Positions 9,790 to 18,911 of a stretch of 64,000 bases of DNA are shown one piece after another. A program made the translations under genes and the position numbers. The stretch is from Methanocaldococcus lauensis (GTDB lineage Archaea; AGJL01; Methanococci; Methanococcales; Methanocaldococcaceae): assembly GCF_902827225.1 (NCBI RefSeq), contig NZ_LR792632.1:1073030-1137029 (forward strand), written 5' to 3'. The notes beneath the pieces were generated by a model. It did no database searches and had not been told where the DNA came from. It was given only the letters and a program-made list of their open reading frames with translations. The stretch's first letter is position 1. Each line of letters starts with the position of its first letter.

Positions 9790-10233
9790 TTACTTTATCA
9801 ATCTACCCTCTTCATCTATTTCTCCCTTTCTGATTCTTGTCGTAGATATTGGTTTTCCATTTTCAGCAGTAATTTGTTTAAAAACTATTATTTTTAATGG
9901 CTTTAAACCTCTAACTTTTCTAATTTCATTTATTTTTTCAGCATTTTTTAAAGTTTCTTTAGTTACTACAATAATATCATAATCCTCTGTAATTGCATCG
10001 CCATAAGGGTCATTTATAACTTTAATCTCATAATCTGCATTTATACTATCTAAAAATTTTTTTAAATTTTCTATTCTTGTTTTTAAATCATTTATTTCAT
10101 GTGTTTTATATTTTTTTGCAAAATTATCACTTGTTATTCCAACGGTTAATTTACCCAACGAAGAGGCAAACTTTAACAGTTCCTTATGCCCCTTATGTAA
10201 TATATCAAATGTTCCTCCTACAACTACTTTCAT
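9790..10233 (-). CDS. coaD: Phosphopantetheine adenylyltransferase, archaeal type
   Basis: This enzyme makes dephospho-CoA from ATP and 4'-phosphopantetheine, the fourth step of CoA synthesis. The 147-residue protein has the nucleotidyltransferase signature [11 protein letters not shown] with the HxGH motif at residues 13-16, and the second ATP motif [11 protein letters not shown] near residues 128-138. Length fits the archaeal form. Five bases separate its start from the ksgA stop, so the two are co-transcribed. Confidence 0.92.
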   Translation of the reverse strand: MKVVVGGTFDILHKGHKELLKFASSLGKLTVGITSDNFAKKYKTHEINDLKTRIENLKKFLDSINADYEIKVINDPYGDAITEDYDIIVVTKETLKNAEKINEIRKVRGLKPLKIIVFKQITAENGKPISTTRIRKGEIDEEGRLIK

Positions 10234-10238
10234 ACTAT

Positions 10239-11060
10239 CTAACCTTCGGACAAAAATCTATAAAATTTATTTGAAAGATTGACAATTTCATCAACAGAAA
10301 GTTTAAAAACCTTTTTATTCATTAAATCTTTTACATCTAAATTATTTTTCACAAATTCATCTAAAATTTTTTTCATCTCCTCTTTACTATAATTTAATTC
10401 CTTAGAGGAGTCAATTAAAGATTTCCTAACTGATTTATTTCTATGTTGAAATATTGCTCTCAAAAAATTATCAAAAAATTCTTCATTCTCTATTTTTTTC
10501 TTCTTCTCAATGTTTGGAGTTATTTTAACTAAGGCAGAATAAACCTTTGGTTTTGGATTAAATGCAGTTGGAGGAACTTTACACAATATTTCTGGGTCAG
10601 ATCTTGCTTTTACTGCAACTGTTAATCTACCATAATCTTTTGTTCCTTCTTTTGCCACCATTCGCTTTGCAAATTCATATTGATACATCAAAACTGCCAA
10701 ATCAAAACCTCTCTTTAACAGTTTAAAAGTTATTGGAGATGAGATTTGATAAGGAAGATTAGCAACAACCTTATTAAAATCCAATTTATTTAAATCAAAT
10801 TTTACAGCATCTCCCCAAATAATTTCAACATTATCATAAGTATCTTTTAATTTTTTAGCATAAGGTTCTAAATTTTTGTCAATTTCAATAACATAAACTT
10901 TTTTAGCATTTTTAGATAGTTCTTCAGTTAAAATTCCTTTTCCTAAACCAATCTCTAAAACAATATCATTTTTCGTTAAATTTGCAGATTCTATTGCCTT
11001 ATTTACAAAGTTTTTATCTATTAAAAAACACTGTCCTAATTTTTTCTTTGGTTTGAACAT
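10239..11060 (-). CDS. ksgA: 16S rRNA dimethyladenosine transferase
   Basis: KsgA/Dim1 dimethylates the two adjacent adenines in the 3' terminal hairpin of 16S rRNA late in 30S assembly. The 273-residue protein has KKKLGQCFL at the start, the SAM loop [10 protein letters not shown] (residues 36-45), and catalytic motif IV NLPY at 101-104, followed by QISSPITF. The frame reaches a GTG at 11069, but that codon lies inside the GAGTGGA ribosome site, so the ATG at 11060 is used. The transposon scar begins just upstream, so the promoter of the ksgA-coaD run must lie in or next to it. Confidence 0.94.
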   Translation of the reverse strand: MFKPKKKLGQCFLIDKNFVNKAIESANLTKNDIVLEIGLGKGILTEELSKNAKKVYVIEIDKNLEPYAKKLKDTYDNVEIIWGDAVKFDLNKLDFNKVVANLPYQISSPITFKLLKRGFDLAVLMYQYEFAKRMVAKEGTKDYGRLTVAVKARSDPEILCKVPPTAFNPKPKVYSALVKITPNIEKKKKIENEEFFDNFLRAIFQHRNKSVRKSLIDSSKELNYSKEEMKKILDEFVKNNLDVKDLMNKKVFKLSVDEIVNLSNKFYRFLSEG

Positions 11061-11079
11061 TGTTTCCACTCTATTTTAT

Positions 11080-11240
11080 AACAACTCTTCACCTAAAGCG
11101 GAGGATTTAGGAGAGGGAGCTTAAGATCATCTCTATGGGTAGCTAAGCCCACTATCCTTACCGTAGCGAAGCGAGGGCTACGAAATCCGTAAGGATTTCG
11201 TTTAATCCCCATTCGGGATTTGGGACTACGCTAAATAATA
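11080..11240 (-). mobile_element. IS605-type right end with hairpin array (omega-RNA-like)
   Basis: Right of the tnpB remnant on the minus strand the DNA turns GC-rich and forms three adjacent hairpins: CGTAGC/GCTACG (11162-11182), CGAAATCC/GGATTTCG (11181-11200) and AATCCC/GGGATT (11204-11220). It ends in a segment with CCTCCGCTTTAGGTGAAGAG, which matches the usual right-end text of archaeal IS605 elements. In live elements this part is transcribed as the guide (omega) RNA of TnpB. Here the partner gene is broken. Confidence 0.65.
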
Positions 11241-11670
11241 TATTCCTCGCACCATTAACATCTGCATTAATAACCATTTTACATTCAGACAGAACAAACA
11301 TATAAACCTCTGTATTTCCTATTCGATTTCTTTATTACTCCACAAACACTGCATTTTTGAGATGTATAATGCTCATCCACCAACTCCACTGATATTCCTT
11401 CTTCTTCAGCTTTATAAGTTACTCTATGTATTAGTTTTCTGAACGGAATTCTGTGCAGTTGCTGATTGACTCTATCTCCAATATCAATTTTAGTTAAATT
11501 TTTAGTTAAATTTCCTATAACAATCCTTTGAAACCCCTTTTCTTTCGCTAAATTTACAACTGAATATAGTCATTAACATAATTCCTTTCCTTCACTGCTA
11601 ACTTTGATAATCGCTTGCAAGTCTTCAAACCTTGTTCTGCAATTTGTGATTTAGACAACAAAAATTTTCC
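11165..11670 (-). pseudogene. TnpB (IS200/IS605 OrfB) remnant, frameshifted
   Basis: My minus-strand translation gives LSKSQIAEQGLKTCKRLSKLA, a frame change near 11570, then VNLAKEKGFQRIVIGNL, a helical stretch, and VDEHYTSQKCSVCG. A second frame change follows VCS, then ECKMVINADVNGARNIL. These are the last two-thirds of the RuvC domain and the zinc ribbon of TnpB, including the third catalytic aspartate (DVNGARN). The N-terminal domain is missing and at least two frameshifts are present. No TnpA gene is near. This lies between ksgA and the SpoIIM-like gene. Confidence 0.85.
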
Positions 11671-11711
11671 CATCTAATGAAATCTAAAAGATCTCATCTG
11701 AATTCATTAAA

Positions 11712-12353
11712 CTATCTAATTACTTTTGATAGTTGGAAGGTTATTGTACCCTCAATAATTCCAGCGATTAAGAATAAAATTATAGCCAAAATTAAGAGTT
11801 TTAATGACTCTTTTATGTAGTATGAAACTTCTTTGTTAGTTCCAAATTTTATATTTGCTAATAAGTTAATTATTCCAATATTAAATAAAATTCCACTTGA
11901 TGCTGAAAGTATTAAAGCGGGAATTTCAAATATTCCATGAGGAAGAATTAAATAGATAAATGCCATTATTCCGAATTTATACAATACATAGGACAATATA
12001 TAGGAGTTAAAAATTATTACAAATGTTGAAAATATTCCAATAACATAATCCATTATGCACACTGACAAATTATGTTTCCATATAAATAGAATAATCTTTA
12101 AATTATCCTCTGTATTCAAAATATCATAAGCTTCTACCTCTTTTTTAAAATTGTCAAATAATAAATTTCCTAAACCTGAAAAGTATGGGACATAATCTAT
12201 AAGTAAGTATGAAACTATAAAAGATATTAAAAATATTGCAGTAACAAATAAAACTACTTTTTTATGCCTTATGGGACTTTTTAAAATTTCTTTTAAATCA
12301 GTTATCTCTTTTAGAGAATCAATTATAACCATCATTAAATAAGCCTCTCTCAT
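11712..12353 (-). CDS. SpoIIM-like (DUF95) membrane protein
   Basis: This 213-residue protein has five to six hydrophobic helices and the family segment YLILPHGIFEIPALILSASSG, diagnostic of the stage II sporulation protein M/DUF95 family. Archaea do not sporulate; its job here is unknown. It begins 2 bases after the HMG-CoA reductase stop. Two further ATG codons (12335, 12332) follow a GAGAGG box and could be the true start. I recall the same neighbour pair in M. jannaschii, which suggests a link between the two genes. Confidence 0.85.
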   Translation of the reverse strand: MREAYLMMVIIDSLKEITDLKEILKSPIRHKKVVLFVTAIFLISFIVSYLLIDYVPYFSGLGNLLFDNFKKEVEAYDILNTEDNLKIILFIWKHNLSVCIMDYVIGIFSTFVIIFNSYILSYVLYKFGIMAFIYLILPHGIFEIPALILSASSGILFNIGIINLLANIKFGTNKEVSYYIKESLKLLILAIILFLIAGIIEGTITFQLSKVIR

Positions 12354-12355
12354 AG

Positions 12356-13573
12356 TTATCTACCAAGTTCTTGATGTGCTTTTCCTAAATGACCTGCGGC
12401 TAAAGCTCCTAATAAAGATAATTCTCCAGCCAATACAGCCCCTCCTACAATCTCAGCAAACTTTAAAACTTTGTTATCTCCATAGCATCCAAGCATTTCT
12501 AAACATTCTTTTTGAGTCTCTACTCTTGTCCCTCCTCCAATAGTTCCTATTGGAACATCTGGAAGTGTAACTGAGAAGTATAAACCATCATCTTCAACTT
12601 CAGCCATAGTAATTCCTAAACTACCTTCCACTATTTGAGCTTCATCCTGTCCAGTTGCTAAGAATATGGCCCCAATAATATTTGCATAGTGTGCATTGAA
12701 ACCCATTGAGTTACTTATTGCTGACCCTATATAATTTTTAAGTCTATTAACTTCTGCAATTGCCTCTGATGTAGTTTTTAAATATTTATTAACTTCTTTT
12801 TCCTTTAAATAAACCTCTGCCACGATAGATTTTCCTCTACCATTGATTAAATTCATTCCACTTGGTTTTTTATCTACACATGCGTTCCCACTAACAGCAA
12901 CAGTTTTAACAAATATTCCTTCCTTTTTTAACTCATTTTCAATAAAATTGCAAGCTTTTTCAGTAGCAATTGTAACCATATTCATTCCCATAGCATCTCC
13001 TGTTTTAAATACAAATCTTGGATATAAATTTCTTCCAACTATTAAAATTGGCTCTATCTTTATTAATTTTCCATGCCTTGTTGTTGATTCAGCAACTTCC
13101 TTTATCTTTTCAAAGTTTTCTTTAATCCAATCTCTAACTTTTATAGCATCCACAACACTCTTCGTTTTTAAACACGGAGCTCTTGTCATCTTATCGTCAA
13201 TAACTCTAACTGTTGCTCCACCACACTTTGTTATTACTGAACAACCTCTATTAACTGACGCAACCAAAGCTCCTTCAGTTGTAGCCAGTGGAATATAAAA
13301 TTCTCCTTTTGCATATTCACCATTTATTTTTAGAGGACCAGCGAAACCTAAAGGGATTTGTATAGCTCCAATCATATTCTCAATATTTTTCTTTATAGCC
13401 ATTTCCTCGTCTATTGAATATTTACTAATGTGTTCAAATTTAATTCCCAAAGTTTTTTCTAAAAACTTTCTTCTGATTTCAGTTGAAATTTTTGGATTAA
13501 ACATTTTATCTAATTGATAAGGTTTTATTTCTCCTTTTATCATTTTGTTAATTATTTCATCATAATCTACCAT
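12356..13573 (-). CDS. hmgA: 3-hydroxy-3-methylglutaryl-CoA reductase
   Basis: Makes mevalonate from HMG-CoA with NADPH, the committed step to archaeal isoprenoid lipids. The 405-residue class I enzyme shows IPLATTEGALVASVNRGC (catalytic Glu), DAMGMNMV, GQDEAQIVEG (catalytic Asp), and the C-terminal catalytic histidine in AAGHLGKAH. The ATG at 13573 follows a GGTGATAC ribosome site; the longer TTG start at 13585 overlaps that site and is rejected. The HisA-like gene lies 20 bases upstream and the SpoIIM-like gene directly downstream. Confidence 0.96.
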   Translation of the reverse strand: MVDYDEIINKMIKGEIKPYQLDKMFNPKISTEIRRKFLEKTLGIKFEHISKYSIDEEMAIKKNIENMIGAIQIPLGFAGPLKINGEYAKGEFYIPLATTEGALVASVNRGCSVITKCGGATVRVIDDKMTRAPCLKTKSVVDAIKVRDWIKENFEKIKEVAESTTRHGKLIKIEPILIVGRNLYPRFVFKTGDAMGMNMVTIATEKACNFIENELKKEGIFVKTVAVSGNACVDKKPSGMNLINGRGKSIVAEVYLKEKEVNKYLKTTSEAIAEVNRLKNYIGSAISNSMGFNAHYANIIGAIFLATGQDEAQIVEGSLGITMAEVEDDGLYFSVTLPDVPIGTIGGGTRVETQKECLEMLGCYGDNKVLKFAEIVGGAVLAGELSLLGALAAGHLGKAHQELGR

Positions 13574-13593
13574 TTGTATCACCAATTTTTTAA

Positions 13594-14274
13594 TTAATCC
13601 TTAAACTTGTGAATAATCTCTTTTAAATTTAAGATTCCTTTATGTATTGCAGTTGCTATTAAAACTCCATCTACTCCCAAATCATAACATATTTTTAAAT
13701 CTTCCATTCCTCTAATACCTCCACCAACATATACTGGATTGTTTGTTTTATTCATTACATATTTTATCAAATCGATATTAACTCCTCTTTGAGTTCCCAC
13801 TGATGAGATATCCAATACTATTAGAGGAATATTTTCCCTAATATATGGTAAAATATCATCTAAGCTATAATTTAAAAGTTCTCCATTTTTAAAATCTAAA
13901 CTAACAACTATATCTTTCTCTTTAATTAAATTAATATCCCTTAATGTCTCTGTTCCTACAATTGCCTTATCATCTTTATTTAAAAATTTTTTAATATTCT
14001 CTAAGTCCTTTTTTTCTTTTAAGCCAACATCTACAATTTTATTTACAAAATTTATATTTTTTATGATTTCAAAATTATTTCCATTATTCATTATAGCATT
14101 TAAATCAGCAATGTAAATAGTTTCAGCCCCATTCTCTTTATAAGCCATTGCTACATCTATTGGATTATATGAGTTGCAAATAACTGATTTTAATGGTTTG
14201 TATTCTTTTCTATTTCCACTCTTTCCCATAACTGCTACTTTGTTCATTAAGTCAATAACTGGGATTATCTCCAT
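13594..14274 (-). CDS. HisA/HisF-like TIM-barrel protein
   Basis: This 226-residue protein has the HisA fold signature: IPVIDLMNKVAV at the start and VGGGIRGMEDLKICYDLGVDGVLIATAIH at the end. It is a divergent relative of phosphoribosylformimino-AICAR-phosphate isomerase that archaea carry in addition to true HisA; the substrate is unknown to me. Key catalytic Asp and the GGG phosphate loop are kept, so it is likely an active isomerase or aldolase-like enzyme. ATG with GGTGAAAAT upstream. It leads the run with hmgA. Confidence 0.85.
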   Translation of the reverse strand: MEIIPVIDLMNKVAVMGKSGNRKEYKPLKSVICNSYNPIDVAMAYKENGAETIYIADLNAIMNNGNNFEIIKNINFVNKIVDVGLKEKKDLENIKKFLNKDDKAIVGTETLRDINLIKEKDIVVSLDFKNGELLNYSLDDILPYIRENIPLIVLDISSVGTQRGVNIDLIKYVMNKTNNPVYVGGGIRGMEDLKICYDLGVDGVLIATAIHKGILNLKEIIHKFKD

Positions 14275-14360
14275 ATTTTCACCAATTTAATTTAGACAGG
14301 AAAGATTTAAATACAAAATAATTGTTTAGATTTAAATAAAATTCAAAATGGTGATGATTA

Positions 14361-14776
14361 GTGGATATTAATTTTATAGAATTTATTATCTTAGTGTTAA
14401 TTTTTGGGTGTATATTTATCCTTGTTTTAAATATGCTATTTAAAGAATTGTTTGATTTATATGAAACCATTAAAGAAATTGAAATTAGGAGTATTGTTAT
14501 AACGTTGGTTAGTTTAGGTATATCAATACTTTTTATTAAACTTTTAAACATAAAATTTACAGTATCTAATTTATCATATATAAAAAACTACCTTTTACTA
14601 AAATATCTAAAAATGACATATTATGGTGGGTTTTATTAGGTTTTGTTTTAGTATGGATGTATTTTATACCTAATCTTCTAAATTATTTGGAAATAAACTC
14701 AGCAATTGTATATATTTTAATCTTTATTCTCCCAATAATATTATTGCTTTTTATCGCTGTATTCGTTGAGTTTTAA
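14361..14776 (+). pseudogene. Small membrane protein gene with a frameshift
   Basis: A GTG at 14361 with GGTGATG upstream opens a frame with two clear membrane helices (FIEFIILVLIFGCIFILVL and SIVITLVSLGISILFIKLL) that ends at 14639. A second frame, open from about 14570 to 14776, continues with DILWWVLLGFVLVWMYFIP and AIVYILIFILPIILLLFI. A single-base change in the A6 run at 14582-14587 would join them into one protein of about 138 residues with four helices. Either the gene is broken, the A run slips, or the sequence has an error. Family not recognised. Confidence 0.6.
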
Positions 14777-14813
14777 ATATTTATTGAAATAATTATATAT
14801 ATAAATTATATAA

Positions 14814-15047
14814 TTACAACTTCATAAACTTAGATAGTAATCTATTACTCAACAGTTTATAAGTTTTAAGAAATAACAAATGTCTAATAAGTATGGACGA
14901 CAATATCAACATAAATACTTTAGAAAAAAAGTGTATCATTGGTTGTTTTAAAAATTTATCGAATAGTAACAGCATTAAGAGGAGAATAGCATCAATTATA
15001 TTCCAACCTAAAAATATATGCAATCCTATCAAAAAATATCATTTTTG
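14814..15047 (-). pseudogene. Small membrane protein gene, probable frameshift at a T run
   Basis: A GGTGA site precedes an ATG at about 15047 (ATGATATTTTTTGAT), but that frame stops within 17 codons. Removing one T of the T6 run puts it in the frame of MIGLHIFLGWNIIDAILLLMLLL, which stays open to 14814 and encodes about 75 residues with two or three membrane helices. Without a frame change the first usable start is a TTG at 15032 with a poorly placed ribosome site. I do not recognise a family. Confidence 0.4.
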
Positions 15048-15057
15048 TCACCAAACT

Positions 15058-16803
15058 TTAATATCTAACCTCTAAAATGCCTCTATCCCACTCTAAGTAA
15101 TGCCCTCTCTCCCCAATTTTTGATAAATTAACTATTGGAACTATTGCTGGTGTTGGAGAAATACCCATTCTCTTCTGGAAGTCTGTTTGTTCTTGGAATG
15201 TTCCACTATTAACCATAACAATTCCTCTATAAATCCCATAACCATTAATATGAATATGTCCAGTATGTAAAATATCAATGTCTCTATCAATAACTAAGTA
15301 ATCTTTATGCTCTGGAGCTATTGGGCATCTCCCCCCATAAGTTGGGCATAATAATCTTCTCTTTATTAATTCTTTCATAATTGTTACTGGATTTTCGTAA
15401 GTGGCAGTTCTTATTTGTCCCACCAAATCGTCAAAACTTCTACCGTGATATAGTAAAGTGTCAAAGCCATGTATATTTAAAGTGCATGGATTTCCAACGA
15501 AGTAAATGTTATCTCTGTTAAATAATTTTGTTATTTTATCTGGCAATCTTGGTTGTGGCTCTGCAGGCCTAACAGCATCGTGGTTGCCGGGCGAGATTAT
15601 TAAAGTTATATGCTCTGGAATTTGCTCTAAATACATCGCTATCTCTTTGTATTGGTTTATTATATCTACCTCATACAAATCATCCTCTTGTCCTGGATAA
15701 ACGCCAACTCCATCAACTAAATCTCCCGCTATGCAGATATATTTTAATCTACTAACAACTCTCTCCTCTAATTCATTATCAACATCTCCATTTAAAAATC
15801 TAATAAACTTTTCAAATTCTTTATGTAAAAATTCTTTACTACCTATGTGAATATCTGACAAAAATGCCATATATATCTCTTCATCAATCCTTTTTGGTTT
15901 TGGTTTTGGAGGTATTGCTGGGCGAATAATTTCATCAACATACATAACTCTTCCTGTTCTACTAACCACACCAATAGCTCCAATAACCTCATCTAAGAGA
16001 ATATCATTAGGTAATCTTCCATTTTCTATTTTTTCTTTTGGTAAGATTAAAGTTAGCTCATCTTCAGTATCTTCAATTCTAACTATTAAATCACCATTTT
16101 TTGATGTATCTACATCGCTAACGATACCTACAACAAAAACATCCTTTTCTCCCTTCATCTTAGCAATATCCTTTAGAGGATAACCCTTTCTTTGAGCCTT
16201 TCTTTCTATGAAGGATTTTAATCTTTCATATCTATCTCTAAAGTATTTAACAAAGTCATCAATGGTTCCTGTGCAGGTAGATTTTCCAGAAACATCAGTA
16301 TCTTCATAAATTTCAACTTTTGCCTCTATATCTTTGGCTATCCATTTTATTCTGCTATTTACACTTTCTCTTATTTTACTTATAGTTTCAAATCTTTTAA
16401 TTCTTTCAATATCTATCTCTTTCTTTTCTTCCTCTTTATGTTTAAGTTCTTTTAACTTACTTTCAACAACCTCTTCCTTCTCTATAAATTTCTCTTTTTC
16501 TTCTTTCTCATCTTTTTTACTTTCTTTTTCTTTTACTTTTTCATCTACTTTTTCTTCCTCTCCAGTATAGTAAAATATGAAGTTAAAATCCTTATACTTT
16601 TTTATTATTTCATTTAAATCTTCACATAAAAATATATTGAAAAAATTGTCATCTAACAAAATAAAAGAGTCGTTATACTTTTTAAATTCTCTAATTTTTT
16701 CAATTAATTTGTTAATCTCATTTTCGCTAAAATTTTTCAACTTTTCATACACTGTTGGAGATAGTAGTAATTCTAAATCCAAAAATTTATTTATTATTTC
16801 CAT
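15058..16803 (-). CDS. polB: DNA polymerase D small subunit (DP1)
   Basis: DP1 is the exonuclease subunit of euryarchaeal DNA polymerase D. The 581-residue protein has a non-conserved N-terminus, a strongly acidic/lysine-rich linker (about residues 80-130), an OB fold (GIVSDVDTSKNGDLIVRIEDT) and the Mre11-like phosphodiesterase core with DIHIGS, GDLVDGVG, GNHDAVRP, HGRSFDDL and HTGHIHINGYG, so the nuclease site is intact. Its start overlaps the priL stop by 17 bases. The large subunit DP2 is not in this window. Confidence 0.96.
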   Translation of the reverse strand: MEIINKFLDLELLLSPTVYEKLKNFSENEINKLIEKIREFKKYNDSFILLDDNFFNIFLCEDLNEIIKKYKDFNFIFYYTGEEEKVDEKVKEKESKKDEKEEKEKFIEKEEVVESKLKELKHKEEEKKEIDIERIKRFETISKIRESVNSRIKWIAKDIEAKVEIYEDTDVSGKSTCTGTIDDFVKYFRDRYERLKSFIERKAQRKGYPLKDIAKMKGEKDVFVVGIVSDVDTSKNGDLIVRIEDTEDELTLILPKEKIENGRLPNDILLDEVIGAIGVVSRTGRVMYVDEIIRPAIPPKPKPKRIDEEIYMAFLSDIHIGSKEFLHKEFEKFIRFLNGDVDNELEERVVSRLKYICIAGDLVDGVGVYPGQEDDLYEVDIINQYKEIAMYLEQIPEHITLIISPGNHDAVRPAEPQPRLPDKITKLFNRDNIYFVGNPCTLNIHGFDTLLYHGRSFDDLVGQIRTATYENPVTIMKELIKRRLLCPTYGGRCPIAPEHKDYLVIDRDIDILHTGHIHINGYGIYRGIVMVNSGTFQEQTDFQKRMGISPTPAIVPIVNLSKIGERGHYLEWDRGILEVRY

Positions 16804-17902
16804 TTTTATCCTCCTTTTTTATTAAACTTTTACTCTTTTTTATCTTTTTTAACTTTAAATGCCTATTTATATTATAGCATAGATAATCTAAGGGATGAAT
16901 AATATTTCTTTTTTTACAAATATCGTCTGGTTTGCAGTAATAACTCAATCCTTTACCATCATCAGATTTCCAATTTTTACAGTATTCGCAATGAGTAAAT
17001 CTTCCATGCCCTACTTTATAGCCAATGTTATGCATAATATAATATCTCGTCTTATTTTCATCGAAATCTTCTACATTTTTAAATATTTCAATAACTTCAT
17101 CAATAAATTTTTCAATATTTTCCTCAGAGGTTATATCAGTGGCTGAAATATTTATTAAATTGCCCTCCTTATCTAAGGGTCTTAAATTTGGATTAAACTT
17201 TGCACAAAACCAATAAACAACGAAACTCCTCCTTGCATAATGAGAGGGGGAGCCACCACTTAAAATGTCATGTAAAATTCCTCTTATACATGGAGGATGC
17301 CATTCCAATGGAATATTTTCACATAAAATATTGTTATTTACTTTAATCTCTTCTGTATATTCATATTTAACCTTATCTTTTAAATAATCATTTATTTCTT
17401 TCAATAAATCTTTTACAATTTCATCATCAGGAAGTTTAACATTTTTTGCCAACTCTCCGAGATGCTTTAATTCAACTCTAATAAATTCTCTTGCGTAGAT
17501 TTCTTTAATTTCAGTTATATCAACATATCCATTTTCTAAATCCAACCTTTCTAAGTGTAAATCGTTATTTCTCGACTTTGAAGCAGTTTTTATAAATTCC
17601 CAAACAGATATTTTATTAGGGAGTTTTTTTATTAAATCATATTTTTTTATTTCAGAATATTCCTTTATGAACGAGTTAAAATAATTAGTGTGAGATAAAA
17701 GAATAATTAGAAGATAGTCAATTAAGGCTTCTAACTTTTTTTTGTCTATGTTATCCAATACTAAATATAGCTTTAAATCCTTTTTGTATTCTTCATTTTT
17801 CTCATAGATGTATCTTAACTTTGATAGTATTATATTTCTATATTTCTTTATAGATTCTAAAAAATCAATATCTTTAAATTCCTCTAAATATTCTAAGAGC
17901 AT
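16787..17902 (-). CDS. priL: DNA primase large subunit
   Basis: PriL supports the catalytic PriS subunit in making replication primers and carries an iron-sulfur cluster domain. The 371-residue protein has PlhPPCIRG-like cysteine context (WHPPCIRGILHDILSGG), HCEYCKNW and a C-terminal YYCKPDDICKKRNIIHPLDYL, giving the four conserved cysteines. The ATG at 17902 is preferred over a GTG at 17911, as GTGAT just upstream serves as ribosome site. It lies 5 bases after the mscS stop and overlaps polB, so replication genes here are co-transcribed with a channel gene. Confidence 0.93.
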   Translation of the reverse strand: MLLEYLEEFKDIDFLESIKKYRNIILSKLRYIYEKNEEYKKDLKLYLVLDNIDKKKLEALIDYLLIILLSHTNYFNSFIKEYSEIKKYDLIKKLPNKISVWEFIKTASKSRNNDLHLERLDLENGYVDITEIKEIYAREFIRVELKHLGELAKNVKLPDDEIVKDLLKEINDYLKDKVKYEYTEEIKVNNNILCENIPLEWHPPCIRGILHDILSGGSPSHYARRSFVVYWFCAKFNPNLRPLDKEGNLINISATDITSEENIEKFIDEVIEIFKNVEDFDENKTRYYIMHNIGYKVGHGRFTHCEYCKNWKSDDGKGLSYYCKPDDICKKRNIIHPLDYLCYNINRHLKLKKIKKSKSLIKKEDKNGNNK

Positions 17903-17907
17903 AATAA

Positions 17908-18885
17908 TCACGTGTTTTTAAGGTTGTTTTCTGATTCAATAACTGCCTTAATATGAGGATATGAGAATTTTACATCATTTTCTCTATTAACCTTCTCTAA
18001 AATTTTTTTGAGAATTTTAGTTTTTGCCTCTGCTTTTTCATAAATATTTACTAAATATATTGCTTTTACATAAAAGGAGCTTCTTGTAATTCCTATTCTT
18101 ATTATAGGTTTATCTGATAGATATCCAGAGGTTAAATATTTCCTTTTAGACCACTTTTCATAGAGTTTTTTCATCAAATCTCCAACAACTTCATTTGTAG
18201 ATTCAAAAACAATATTTTCTGCCTTTTCTACATTACTGTCATAAGTGAAGTGAATAGTAATTGTATCCCATATATATGGCGTTCCCCTTGTAAGATTTTC
18301 TATTGATGATGTAAATATATAAGAATTTGGAACTATTAATACTTTACCTGTTGGGTCATGAGTTTCAGAGTTTAATTCACTTAAATACATATGTTGAGTG
18401 TCAAAATCAAACACATCTCCAATGCCAACATTTTTTATATAAATTCTATCTCCTATTTTTATAGTTCTCGTATATAATATAACCAACCATCCGGCAAAGT
18501 TTAAAATTGGCTTTTGTAGAGCGTAAGTAATAGCTGCTCCAATTAAACCAACTGAAACTACTAAGGATGAGACATTTTGATAAACAACGCTAAATAACAT
18601 TAAAATTATACAAAAATAAACAAAATATTTAAATATGTAATTTAGAGTTAAATACTCCCCAGCCTTTTCCACATTTTTTTGAGCATATTTTTTAAACAAC
18701 TCCGAGGAAATATCAATAATAATTAACCCAGAGAGTATAATTATAACTGCTATAATTATCTGATTTTTATATTGTAGTAGAAGATTTAAGTATGCATTTA
18801 GATTAAAAATTGAAATTAAACTGTGTAGTAATATAACTAATAATACAATTTTTATCCCCAACTTTACTCTACTGTCTATATTCAT
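17908..18885 (-). CDS. Small-conductance mechanosensitive channel (MscS family)
   Basis: This 325-residue protein has four N-terminal hydrophobic helices and the MscS core: the pore helix [25 protein letters not shown] and the beta domain starting [18 protein letters not shown]. MscS channels open under membrane tension and release solutes on osmotic downshift. The ATG follows GAGGTATGTTTT. It is divergent from the amidohydrolase gene with only 26 bases between starts, so promoters overlap the coding ends. It heads the mscS-priL-polB run. Confidence 0.9.
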   Translation of the reverse strand: MNIDSRVKLGIKIVLLVILLHSLISIFNLNAYLNLLLQYKNQIIIAVIIILSGLIIIDISSELFKKYAQKNVEKAGEYLTLNYIFKYFVYFCIILMLFSVVYQNVSSLVVSVGLIGAAITYALQKPILNFAGWLVILYTRTIKIGDRIYIKNVGIGDVFDFDTQHMYLSELNSETHDPTGKVLIVPNSYIFTSSIENLTRGTPYIWDTITIHFTYDSNVEKAENIVFESTNEVVGDLMKKLYEKWSKRKYLTSGYLSDKPIIRIGITRSSFYVKAIYLVNIYEKAEAKTKILKKILEKVNRENDVKFSYPHIKAVIESENNLKNT

Positions 18886-18911
18886 AAAACATACCTCATT
18901 GGTGGTTTATT

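Noticed and set aside
11162-11220. Hairpin cluster as a CRISPR fragment
   Set aside because: Stems differ in sequence and there are no equal spacers; it follows a TnpB remnant.
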